Assembly (NCBI RefSeq): GCF_000218685.1
Contig: NW_006763291.1
Coordinates: forward strand, 2,636,308 to 2,700,307
Reading direction: 5' to 3'
Source: Serpula lacrymans var. lacrymans S7.9
Taxonomy: Eukaryota > Basidiomycota > Agaricomycetes > Boletales > Serpulaceae
DNA: 64,000 nt
The translations under genes were made by a program, and so were the position numbers. Under the pieces are notes generated by a model, which was not told the DNA's origin, did not search any database, and saw nothing but the letters and a program-made list of their open reading frames with translations. Position 1 is the first letter of the stretch. Each line of letters starts with the position of its first letter. Positions 1 through 9,322 of this stretch are shown here, piece after piece.

Positions 1-531
1 CGGACCTTTTATAAATTACTCATCTCATCTTGGTCATCTTCTTATTTGTCACTAAGCTCTTCCTCCCCACCATGGGCAATCAGCAGTCTGCCAACTTTTG
101 ATATGCTTGTGTTGGAGCATTAGACAACGCTCATAGAAGTTGAGCCTCCGCTTAGAAACAATTACCTTACTTACAACTTTTGTAACCGCGGGAAGTTCTT
201 TCCTCTTTCTATCTTCAGACTTTCCCGCAAGGTCTATTTCCTGGTTTTCGGAACACTTGACACCTCAGTCTGTTATTACAGTACTGAGGTGAGTTAACAT
301 AGGATTACAATCTCCTCTGCTCTAGCCTATGTAAAAATTATTCTATTAACAGGTACCAAATTCCATATCAGTCTGTTATTACAGTACTGAGAAATTATTC
401 TACTGACAGTTAAATACATAACCACTTCAGCTTAATGATGGCAGTCTGTTTTTGACTTTCAAATGTTTGGACCTGTACAGAGAGTAACATGTTCACCCAC
501 ACAATGTATGGCCCCACGGCAAAATCATACA
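1..531. other. Stretch without a gene, left of the first LTR
   Basis: No open frame here has coding character. The stretch holds a 23-bp direct repeat (266-288 and 369-391) whose core reads CAGTCTGTTATTACAGTACT. Each copy is followed within about 70 bp by related text of the AAATTATTCTA type. It probably belongs to more repeat-derived DNA cut by the window edge. Confidence 0.5.
266..391. repeat. Two 23-bp direct repeats with near-palindromic ends
   Basis: The same 23 bases occur at 266-288 and 369-391. The first copy is flanked so that CCTCAGT...ACTGAGG forms a 7-bp inverted repeat around it. The spacing is 103 bp. The role is unknown; such short repeats often lie in or beside LTRs. Confidence 0.6.
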
Positions 532-956
532 TGTTATCTTGTAACAACCAAGAGTTAGTTACTCTGGCGTGCAACTCAGACAGGCAAAAGAGTAAAGAGA
601 GGGAGTGGTTACCCCTTAAGATGGGACCGAGTTAGTTGTGGGTAAACAACAGGAGGACTCGCTGAGGAGTCTCCTGGATCTATTGAGGTTTATATGCTAA
701 TACAGCGTGTTTGTACTTATGTACTATACAGTTGATGGAAGCAGTGGCTGATGATGTCAGAGGGCGCAGCCCGTGTGACCAGCTCCACTGCGTGAGAGAC
801 TTTTGTAGCTAAAGTAAGAAAGGCAGCACGGCACGAGAAAGTGGAAGTCTGAACAAAGGGAAGTGCCACGTGGCCCGAGTGCGTGAGAACTCTTTGAGAA
901 AGGTAAGTTAGAACGGAGAAAGAAGTTTGAAAGTCCAAAAATTGTGTATTGTAACA
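532..956 (-). mobile_element. LTR (3' LTR) of a Ty3/gypsy-type element on the minus strand
   Basis: The segment begins TGTTA and ends TAACA, giving a 5-bp terminal inverted repeat with the canonical TG..CA ends. Directly to its right lie a C-rich run (G-rich polypurine tract on the minus strand) and then a chromodomain integrase tail read on the minus strand. This is the order expected at the 3' end of a chromodomain-bearing gypsy element. The right border next to the polypurine tract is well supported. The left border at 532 rests only on the matching terminal bases. No partner 5' LTR was found in the window. Confidence 0.6.
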
Positions 957-970
957 CTACCCCCCCCTCT
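957..970 (-). other. Polypurine tract of the minus-strand gypsy element
   Basis: Read on the minus strand this is AGAGGGGGGGTAG, immediately followed by the LTR start TGTTAC. It is the expected plus-strand primer site for reverse transcription of a gypsy-type element. Confidence 0.6.
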
Positions 971-1290
971 AAGGCTTGACTTCCAGGCTCGACCAAGTAC
1001 CAGAGGTAGTAGTTAAATTTTCGGGCATAGGTTGAAAAAGGGAAATAAAAAGTTTTGAATCCATGCCTCTAAGCTTCCTAGGAGCCGAGGGATTCTTAGA
1101 ATAAAATTCACAAACAGCGTTGCAGGAATTGTCCAGATGGACTTCTGGTTCCCACATTTTGTCCTCGTCTCCATAGCCCTTCCATATGACTAGGAACTCT
1201 AACTTTCCACACTTCAAGCGTGTATCTACCACCCGTTCCACTTCGAATTCTTCCTCACCTTCCTGGGTGACTACAACTGGTCCGAACCGG
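969..1290 (-). pseudogene. Chromodomain C-terminus of a gypsy retrotransposon integrase (remnant)
   Basis: The minus-strand frame opens with an acidic lead EEEFEVERVVDTR and continues with LEFLVIWKGYGDEDKMWEPEVHL. This is the classic chromodomain layout (EEILD.R..G.L.YLVKWKGY....TWEP..NL) found at the C-terminus of chromoviral integrases. It would help target integration to heterochromatin. The frame meets a stop a few codons upstream and the homology ends at 1290, exactly where another repeat starts at 1291. The rest of the polyprotein is missing. I regard it as a dead fragment cut by a later insertion. The chromodomain call itself is secure. Confidence 0.8.
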
Positions 1291-2328
1291 TGTCATGCAC
1301 CAAAGTTGATTGGTAGCATGGACAGGTGTCAATAACAAAGCGAATATTCAAAAAAACTCGCCTTTGCGCCACACAGGCACAGTGCCACGTGGAATAGTAA
1401 TTAATATTGCCTTTTTTGAACTTGTGGCTGATCAGCACCACCTCTATTAGGCAATTCAGTCACGCTCACCTTTGCTTTTCCATTCGGTACTTTCCACATT
1501 TTGGCATTTTGGCAAATTTTCGTGTTGCCACTGGCTACACATTGCATTGCGTTGCGCCCTTGCTTTTGTCATTTCCTTCACTTGCCTAGCCCCACCATGG
1601 GTCCCTTACTCTTGTTTTTATTCTCACCCGACGGTCGTTTCCTGGATCCCCATTTTATTTCACCTCCTCGTCACCTCCACCCTCCTCCTCCTCATCTTAT
1701 TTGCACCCCCACCATTTCTGATGTCACCACTTCCTATCCGTTTCTGTCACCAATCCGTCAACTACCATGTGCCACTGCTGATATCAGCAAAGGCCCGGCG
1801 GCCGGTCCAAATAGGGCAACAGGTCCATCTTCATGACGTCGATCTACCATCATATACTATCAAAACATTGGTCGCTCGTCTTGCCTGGTTGGAGCGTGGG
1901 TGGGTATTTTTTGAGCTGGAGAAGGTTCATCCCCTTGCGTCGCCCATGTTCATTGCTGTCCCATTCACTTGGGTACACTTATCTTTTGTCCATCGTCTTC
2001 GCTACAGCTACACCTACCACACGCTGCCTGGGACTCACTTGTTCCAAATTGGAACTACTCCTCTCTCTCCCTCGTTTGATCAGGTGGTCCAACACAACCA
2101 GTCCATTGGTAAGGCCATGGAACTGTTGGATTTGGACTAGGTGGTGGACCGGTGGCTCCAGTTTCTTTTTCTTCAGCAGAACATTCATTTACAGTGCAAT
2201 TATTTTTGATTTTTGAATCATTTTTATGGACACATATTTTTTTAGAATGTCTGACTGACAATAAAGGAACTGTGTTGATACTGATAGTGTTTTGCCTTGC
2301 CCTTTTTTTACTGCATCTTCCCATGACA
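1291..2328 (+). repeat. 1.04-kb TG..CA repeat, left copy (inverted relative to 4289-5965)
   Basis: The copy starts TGTCATGCACC and ends CCCATGACA, a 7-bp terminal inverted repeat typical of an LTR. Its whole length is matched in reverse orientation by 4289-5965 once the insert at 4519-5170 is removed (1038 versus about 1020 bp). A frame crossing it (about 1790-2130) translates to a sequence shared with the minus strand of the right copy, for example PVQIGQ.VHLHD.DLPSYTIK. Because any frame is mirrored in the other copy, this is repeat conservation and not proof of a gene. It interrupts the chromodomain remnant at 1291. Confidence 0.75.
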
Positions 2329-2959
2329 TCATAATTTTCCTGCTCTCTTTTTGCTATTGGACTTTACTTTATGGCTGTACAAACCTGTGACATTACTCAC
2401 AGCATTTATTGTTCTATCCCTTTCTTTTCCTTTTTTTGACAATCTTATCCTGTACTACCTACGCAGGATTTGTCAGCGTACATTCCTTCCTTCATATTCT
2501 TTCTCATTCTTTTTGCACAGCTATACTGTGCATAGCCTACTTTTCTTTCACTATATAAACCCCTGTATTTTACCTTGTAAAAAAAAACAAGAACTCAAAT
2601 CCAGACTTCTTCTCTAATCTCAAGTTTACTACTCACTACTACTTGTGATCCAGTGTGGTCACAACACTTCCCACTGCTACCACTGTTAACTGCTGTCATC
2701 GTTACTCGTCACTTTTGAAAGTGATTGTCATCCCTTTTGATTAGAGTCCTTCTGAGCACTACAGTCTGTGCGTCAGGAGCCTGCTATCACTGGGAACTTT
2801 GTCACCTCATCATATTGGCATTCCCAAACCTACCTTGTGCTACTATTAGCAAGGTAGTGCTCATCTATACTCGCCACAAAGCCCCTATCTTTCTATATTC
2901 CAACTATCCCTCCTCCTCAAAACCCACACCCATACATCTCTGGGTTTTACTTTGAAGGA
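2329..2959. other. Spacer between repeat copies; possible degenerate LTR
   Basis: No gene is seen. The part 2386-2663 begins TGTGAC, ends GTCACA and carries CTATATAA near 2551, so it could be a further 278-bp LTR. No polypurine tract, primer site or second copy supports this. Confidence 0.3.
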
Positions 2960-3793
2960 TTGTTATACGTACCACCCCACGAACAACCAGACCACTCCAC
3001 TGTTCTAGAAGGCAAAGCCCATAAACAAGTTCCGTGGAATCTGGGAGGATTGTGTGTTAGTTTGTTTTTGTGTGTGGTTTTTCTAACAATAGTTCTCATC
3101 ATCGACACCGTATGCACCAATGCGAGAAATATTCTCGCCCAACAAGGATATCTCACCTCCCCTCCCCCCGATTTGCTGAGCCTTTCCGCGACAACAGGGC
3201 ACCCCTTCCCAGGTTGTCACCCCCCAGTCTTGCCACAGGCGCATCTACCAGCATCTTCCCCATCTCCGCCAGATCTTGTTCCACCCATGCCCATTCCATC
3301 ATCCCCAGCATGTTCCTTCATAACTGACTCAATAGTCCCCGCAGCCAATGCAGTGGAAGAATCACAAGTCATATTGATCCCTACATGTCCCACAACACCC
3401 CTCCTCCAACTCCCTCCGCCTCATCACAATCACCAATTACGCTGTCAGCGCCCAGAGCCGGTACTCCTTATCCCTTCGGGTCGCATACCCGCTCGCACGA
3501 ATTGCCCTCTGGAGTCAAACAAGAGGTTGACACCCACATTGAGCAACAACTTGTCCCAGGCTGGAAGGCCGTCAAGGATCAATGAAGGTGCTACCCCTTC
3601 CTCTCAGCGTGGGAGCAAAAGGCCCTCACCCATTTCTGATTACTCTAATTTGACCCATTCACAATCCTCTTCTGAACAACAATGTCGCCCTCACATTCGA
3701 CATTGCTATGCCTGTCAAGAATATGGCCATTGTGCCATTTATTGCCGATACCATACCTGCTCTATATGCGGTTTAGACGAGCCTGGACACTGA
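2960..3793 (+). pseudogene. Gag-like fragment with a CCHC zinc knuckle
   Basis: A 277-codon frame opens at a TTG, with no ATG at a sensible place. It is proline- and serine-rich and ends in CYACQEYGHCAIYC, a C-x2-C-x4-H-x4-C zinc knuckle (nucleic-acid-binding, as in retroelement Gag). This is followed by HTCSICGLDEPGH, a possible second metal site. A stop follows at once; related residues (ANECNWQC) continue in frame after it. No protease, reverse transcriptase or integrase follows. Instead a polypurine tract and LTR lie 135 bp downstream. The element was either non-autonomous or has lost pol. A hydrophobic stretch near residue 35 is unexplained. Confidence 0.55.
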
Positions 3794-3928
3794 GCTAATG
3801 AATGCAACTGGCAGTGCAACTTACCCTTTGTTGCAGATACTTGGGGATTGGATGACAAGCACAACCTTGACAAAGATGCATGATACAATGTAGATGGAGA
3901 ACTAGGTGACTTCAGAGCAGTCTGAACC

Positions 3929-4283
3929 TAAAAAGGGGGTAATGTTATGAACTGTATTCCCCGTGGACTTTATTTCTTTTCTCAAGTAGCTACACTCCGC
4001 TACCTACCAACACTTTCCCACATGCTATTGCCTGTTACTGTACCACCTGTCATTGTTTGTTCAACACAAACGCCTACCCTAAAGTAGGCACTATATATAT
4101 ACACCTGTATTGTAGTTACTATCTCCAACACAATTGTACGCTTCAACAGTGTAACTTGGTATTCATCAGTCTAAACCTCACCATCAGAATATGTCTCAAA
4201 CCTGTTCACAAACGGGCTTATCAGAAACCATTTGCACATCCAGAAACTCTGTGTTACCAGGCATGCACATTCCAAGCGTAACA
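3929..4283 (+). mobile_element. Polypurine tract plus 3' LTR of the gag-like element
   Basis: AAAAAGGGGGTAA (3930-3942) is followed by a segment starting TGTTATGAAC at 3943 and ending GCGTAACA at 4283, so the ends are TGTTA..TAACA. A TATA run (TATATATAT) lies near 4093-4101, inside the proposed 341-bp LTR and in plus orientation. The order gag-like frame, purine tract, LTR is coherent for a plus-strand element. The matching 5' LTR is not visible upstream. Confidence 0.6.
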
Positions 4284-4288
4284 CATGA

Positions 4289-5965
4289 TGTCATAGGAAC
4301 ATGCAAAAAAAGACAAAGCAAAAATATCATCAGTATCAACACAGTTCCTTTGTTGTCAGTCAGGCATTCTAAAAAAATGTGTCCATAAAAATGATTCAAA
4401 AATCAAGAATAATTGCACTGAAAATGAATGTTCTGCTGAAAAAAAAGAAACTGGAGCCACTGGTCCACCACCTAGTCCAAATCCAATGGTTCCATGGCGT
4501 TACCAATGGTCTGGTTGTTGTCAGAACTGTGATCTTTTGGAAGGACAGAGTTTGGAGTGCAGAGGTGGAGTGAAGGGTGGAACAGAGCATAAGGTTGGGA
4601 GTTGACTTAGCTCATGCGCTAGGCCCTTCCGCAGACCTTGGTCCCTAACTCGTTGGAGTGAAAACAGATGAGAATAGAGGATGAAAGATGGAGTAGAGTA
4701 AAGGTCATTCGGAGAAGGACCGGAAAACTTAGAAAGGGACTTGAGTAAGGTAAGGGAATCTAGTTGATATTTGAACTGCAGGAACGGAGTACAGGAGCTA
4801 CAACTTATATACTGCTGGAGGAGTGGGAAGCTTGTAAGGAGTAAGGAGTAATGTAGGTACAGAGTTCCATGCAGACAATTATCTAGTGAAGGGAAATCAT
4901 ATGTGGGAGGAGTGTACCATAAGGTCTAAACTACAGAGTCCATGAGGAGTATGAAAATGTGCATAGGAAAATGTATGGCGGACTAGAAGTCTGGCGCAGG
5001 AGTATCGGAGCAGATGGCTGGAATACTATGGAGGTGGGGTATAGGGTTATGCTGATTGGCAGGACACAAGGAGTGTAATCCCAAGAGTACCAAAGATTTG
5101 GGGGGGTTCGGACTTGAGAAATGACCTCTTTGGAAATTCCGGAGTTCTGCCTTCTGGCATGGATATGACAGTTGTATTGGACCACCTGGTCAAATGAGGG
5201 AGGGAGAGGAGTAGTTCCAATCTGGAACAGATGTGTCCCAGGCAGTGTGTGATAAGTGTAGCTGTAGTGAAGACGATGATGCATGAAGGATAAATGTACC
5301 CAAGCAAATGGGACGGCAATGTACACGGACAACGCAAGAGGATGGACCTTTTCCAACTCAAAAACTACCCACCCGCATTCCAGCCAGGCAAGACAAGTGA
5401 CCAATGATTTGATAGTATATGATGGAAGATCAATGTCATGAAGATGGACCAATTGCCCAATTTGGACTGGCCGCTGGGGCTTTGCTGAAATTAGCAGTGG
5501 CACATGGTGGTTGACGGATCAGCAATGGAAGTGAATGGAGAGCGGTGACATCAGATGTGGTGGAGGTGCAAGGAGGACAAGTAGGAGGAGGGTGGAGGTG
5601 ACAAGGGAGTGGAATAAGATAGGGATCCAAAAACGACCGTCTGGTGAGAAGATAAAGGAGAGGAGAGGGCCCATGGTGGGACTAAGTAATGGAAGGGGAG
5701 TAAGGGAAACGACGAAAGCGAGGGCACAATGTGTAGCCAGTGGCGACACAAAAAATTGCCAAAATGCCAAAAGTACCAAATGGAAAATAAAGGTGAGTGC
5801 GACTTGATTACCTAATAGAGGTAGGTGCACAAGTTTGAAAAAGGCAATATTAATTACTATTCCATGTGGCACTGTGCCTGTGTGGCACAAAGGCAAGTCT
5901 TTTGAATATTTGCTTTGTTATTAACACCTGTCCATGCTACCAATCAACTTTGGTGGTGCATGACA
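4289..5965 (-). repeat. 1.04-kb TG..CA repeat, right copy, carrying an inserted solo LTR
   Basis: It starts TGTCATAGG and ends GTGCATGACA on the plus strand, the reverse complement of the copy at 1291-2328. The two copies enclose about 2 kb and could fold as a long hairpin if transcribed together. ATGA occurs directly before and after the copy, a possible short target duplication. The copy is split by the LTR at 4519-5170. Frames on either strand across this copy are mirrored in the left one and are not annotated as genes. Confidence 0.75.
4519..5170 (-). mobile_element. 652-bp solo LTR with 5-bp target-site duplication
   Basis: The left repeat copy reads CTGGTTGTGTTGG (minus strand) without interruption. 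The right copy is split at this point by a segment that starts TGTCA, ends TGACA and is flanked on both sides by GTTGT (4514-4518 and 5171-5175). The perfect 5-bp target duplication, the TG..CA ends and an undisturbed empty site in the sister copy together identify an LTR insertion followed by LTR-LTR recombination. A TATATAA box near 4806-4812 on the minus strand suggests minus-strand orientation. Confidence 0.85.
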
Positions 5966-6521
5966 ATGACTCAGAACATGCCACCAAATCAGCTCCGCAC
6001 AAGAATTTGAAGTGCACAACCTTATATCACAGTCTAAAATATCATCCTTATATTTTTTGGGTTGGGCCCTGTAGTTAACAATTGCCACTAATCGGGGTTC
6101 CAAAAGGCTCAGACCAGCCTATGTACCACACATACCAGCAGTGTCAGGCCTTCATCTTGTATGTGTGCTGTTGTGACCAGTGTGACCAGAAATTGCAGAT
6201 TCCAAAACGTGTGGTGTCTTTGTGGTTTCGTTCCACTGCCCCAATGCTTCAAGTCCTTGCTTATTTTTCTACACAGGCAGCTAAAACACTAAAAAGTATA
6301 TCTACTGGTCAAGTTCCGACGGCCTCTGGTTCAACGACTCGTGAGTTATTCAACTTCTCCCAAGGCCAATTGCACCTATTATCCAACGATAGTACACTGA
6401 GAACATATTGAAATGACTCTCAAAAAAAGTATTATATGTAGTACGAAATCATAAGCCTATTGTAACCTAAATAAACGAGTTTCGCGCACGTACGTCAAAA
6501 TCCACTTGCTCTACTCTTCGT
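5966..6521. other. Stretch without a gene between repeats and the TFIIE alpha gene
   Basis: The only sizeable frame here opens at a TTG and shows no recognisable domain. The right part is the 3' flank of the minus-strand TFIIE alpha gene, which ends at 6522. Confidence 0.5.
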
Positions 6522-8406
6522 TCAGGATCTAGTTTGGAAGACCTCAAAGTACGCCGTGTACTCCTCTGGAGTCATTAGGTCTTGATCTTCTTCCGTAACA
6601 TGTGAAAATGGTTTAGGCTGCCCGTTAACTACACACATAACCATATAAATAGAATCAGTATTGATGACGATAAAGTTATGGATGGTGACGCACCGTATAC
6701 CGTGGGGTCGTCCTGAAGCCCGTTTCCTACGTTGATGTCGTCTACTTCAGCTTCGTCATGTATAATCCCGTTTTGTACTGGCTCAACTGCGGGCCAGTCC
6801 GTTTTAGCTAGTTTCTTTGTCGACGCGCCTTCATCTTCTCGCGATCGAGATCGCTTTCTATAGTCGTTCAAAGAATCAAGATATTGAACAGATGGCTTCT
6901 GCTCCTCCTCTTCCCCGAAATCACCGAAATCATCGCTAACCAGACCAGAGGGAGTTGCCTGGGTTGACGCTGCCAAAGAAGCGTAATATTGATCGTAGTC
7001 TGAGTAAGAATAAATCGTCAGCACCGCCGCACAACAAATGAAGTTCTCACTCAATATTAAGAGGGTTGGCGTGATAAAATGCTCACAGTCAGATTCATGG
7101 TCTATCGTTGGTTTTACGTCTTCTGTTATCGTGATTAACTGTGGCGTTCTCGAAGATCCTACTGTTCCCAGGCCTTTGAGAATATCGTCGTTGGAACTAA
7201 CTCCTTCCCCAGACACCGTTGCTCGGGCACTTTCCTTCACTCCAAGTGCTGTCAACTCTCCCGAAATTGTACTCTTCAGATGCCACGCCGGCAAAGCGTT
7301 CTGCTGCCTCTTGGCGGCAGCCTCTGCATCTCGTTCTTGCCGCCTCGTTGCCTCGTCTTTATCCATTGACATGACAATACCAACACCATCATCTTGATTT
7401 CTATCTCCCGGCGTAGATCCTGCAACTTTAAGCCCTGATGATTGGGAGGATTTCTGTTTATCAGACTCGCTGACGTTGTTCTTCACCCATAATGCAACGT
7501 CGAACCTTCAATGAAGATAAGCTTACAATTATTTGGATAAAAGACAGATAACGTACGCGGGTATCACCATTGACTCTGTCTTTCTCAGACCTTCTCTGAT
7601 AAACTGCATCTGCTTATTGAAGCGTTGCATTCGGTCCTGGCTACCTTTTACGCTCTCTGCATTCTCGTTGTCCACAAGCTCGGCATGGCAGATTTCACAC
7701 AAGAAGACACCTCGTTCAAAATCGATAAGTTTATCGGCCTCCAGCGGCGAGTACGATTTGGTACATTGAGGGCATATATACCCCTTGTTATCCAGCTCCT
7801 ATTCAGTGCCAGCGCAAATATTCACGGTTTTAATTGGTCAAGTCAAAGAGAAATAGATGAATAAAAAAAACTGACATTTCGCAGGCCAGAGTCAATAATT
7901 CTCCGCATTTCTGCAATGCGCCATTTGACCACGTTACAGAAATCCTGGTGATTGATGTAATAGTACTGCCTTCCTACGGATCTTTGGGCACCTTCTTTCA
8001 GCTCGTTTTGACGATATCTGTGGAGTAGCAAGGAGCCAGATAAACGAATAACACAATATCGAGAAAATGTTTCTCACTGACACGGTAACCAGACGATCAT
8101 TCGCCAGAACGGCCATTAACTTATTCAACTCCTTAGCCTGCCAACCCATCCTTCCAGCCAAGTCATCATCCTTCAGACTAAAATGGATGGTCAGAATGAC
8201 ATGGTATGAAGAGTTCATTCAAAGCCATATGAAAGCATTCGCAAGTAGACCTGAATCGCTTGCATAGATGCCTTTTGCACTGTAAATACTTACACCGGAT
8301 GCCGGGCAAGTTGGTCCATGATGATTGTGAATTTGGGTTCATAAAAAGCTCGAGAGACATGTTGGATGAGGAGACGTAGAGTCTCTTGTTCCTCTTTTGT
8401 TGCCAT
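6522..8406 (-). CDS. TFA1: Transcription initiation factor IIE, alpha subunit
   Basis: This is the large subunit of TFIIE, which joins the RNA polymerase II pre-initiation complex and recruits and stimulates TFIIH. Seven exons: 8406-8294, 8177-8082, 8017-7876, 7798-7557, 7505-7087, 6999-6694, 6628-6522. They sum to 474 codons plus stop. Visible parts in order: an N-terminal winged helix (FYEPKFTIIMDQLARHP, then DDLAGRMGWQAKELNKL), a zinc ribbon with C126-x2-C129 and C151-x2-C154 (YICPQC ... CEICHAELVDNEN), a charged linker with an acidic region (DDFGDFGEEEE), and a conserved tail (PKPFSHV...MTPEEYTAYF). The start is the first ATG before conserved residues. Two donors are GTCAGT. The family assignment is very firm; the individual splice sites are my inference. 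It runs towards the repeat region and is the first intact gene of the window. Confidence 0.95.
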
Positions 8407-8881
8407 TCAAGGCCGCAGAGGCCAACAAGAAATACAGGCAGGAGTACCACTGTGATATCCACCAGACCCAATAGCAAAGATTTTTTAGAGGAAAAGACAG
8501 ATGCTGACGCCACGAAGGGCAGTGGCGAAGGAAAAGTTTCGGGAAAAGCACTTGCCTTACTACAGCGACAAGCGATTATGTCAGCGTTCTATGGCTGTAC
8601 CGTTGGACTCGGCCGCCAATGACTGTACTATAGTACTACTTGTGATATCGATTCTAGCATGCATGTCAAGTTGCTATCAAATGACATAGGATATCCTGAG
8701 CATTGGTTATCGCAAGCACATCAGGTGTGTGGTCCTGAATCATACAAGCAGACGCGGTTTCCGATTCAGATCGTTCCTCTATAACTCTGGATTTCGGCCT
8801 GCCACGTATGCTACTACGACACAGCAGAGCCTTTATCTAAGATTTAGGTTTCTCCAATTATAATGTAACTCTCTTAGAACT
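8407..8881. other. Upstream flank of the TFIIE alpha gene
   Basis: This is about 475 bp of mixed sequence between the TFIIE alpha start and the 3' end of the small ORF at 8882-9322. No conserved frame is seen and no obvious TATA box lies at the expected place. Confidence 0.4.
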
Positions 8882-9322
8882 CTACTGGTATGCTGGGAAG
8901 TCGGCTTTTAGTGCGGTGCTTCGAAGGTGCTGGAAGAACCTGCTTGTCAAAACTCTTGAAGCATGAAGCTTGACAAGAAGCTTGAAGTCCATGGCCGCCC
9001 CCGGCGATAATAGGTGATACACCAAATCCCCGCAAAGAGGATTCAGGGGGAACATGGAGTATTCTTGATCAATTTCCAACTTTGCTTCCTTGCAACATTT
9101 GCTGGCTTTTCTACTCACAAGTTCTCCGCCGTTACACTTTGCGAGCGCCGACGGTGCTTGACGCTTGATGGATGTTTTCGAAACTCGTGTGTTAGATTCT
9201 TCCCTTATCAGAAAACTCGGCCTCCGCTCTTTACTACGTACATTGAAAGAAGGCCGAGATGCGTCTTTACCGGATCTCTCACATGGATTGTCACTAGCAT
9301 TTTTCGGGAGTGAGTTGCTCAT
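8882..9322 (-). CDS. Hypothetical 146-residue basic protein
   Basis: This is a single uninterrupted frame with a true ATG. The product is basic and Ser/Arg/Lys-rich in its first half (two RPSF tetrapeptides in an Arg-rich context) and more hydrophobic in its second half (GDLVYHLLSPG, FKLLVKLHASRVL). No signal peptide, membrane helix or known domain is recognised. It could be a genuine small gene, one exon of a larger gene, or chance: intact frames of this length are uncommon but not rare here. No neighbour suggests a role. Confidence 0.35.
   Translation of the reverse strand: MSNSLPKNASDNPCERSGKDASRPSFNVRSKERRPSFLIREESNTRVSKTSIKRQAPSALAKCNGGELVSRKASKCCKEAKLEIDQEYSMFPLNPLCGDLVYHLLSPGAAMDFKLLVKLHASRVLTSRFFQHLRSTALKADFPAYQ

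Noticed and set aside
1472..2140. 222-codon plus frame in the left repeat copy
   Set aside because: It starts at a non-ATG codon and lies wholly within the repeat; similarity to the other copy reflects repeat duplication.
4931..5503. 190-codon minus frame in the right repeat copy
   Set aside because: It runs across the border of the inserted solo LTR, and its conserved part is just the mirrored repeat sequence; it cannot be one gene.
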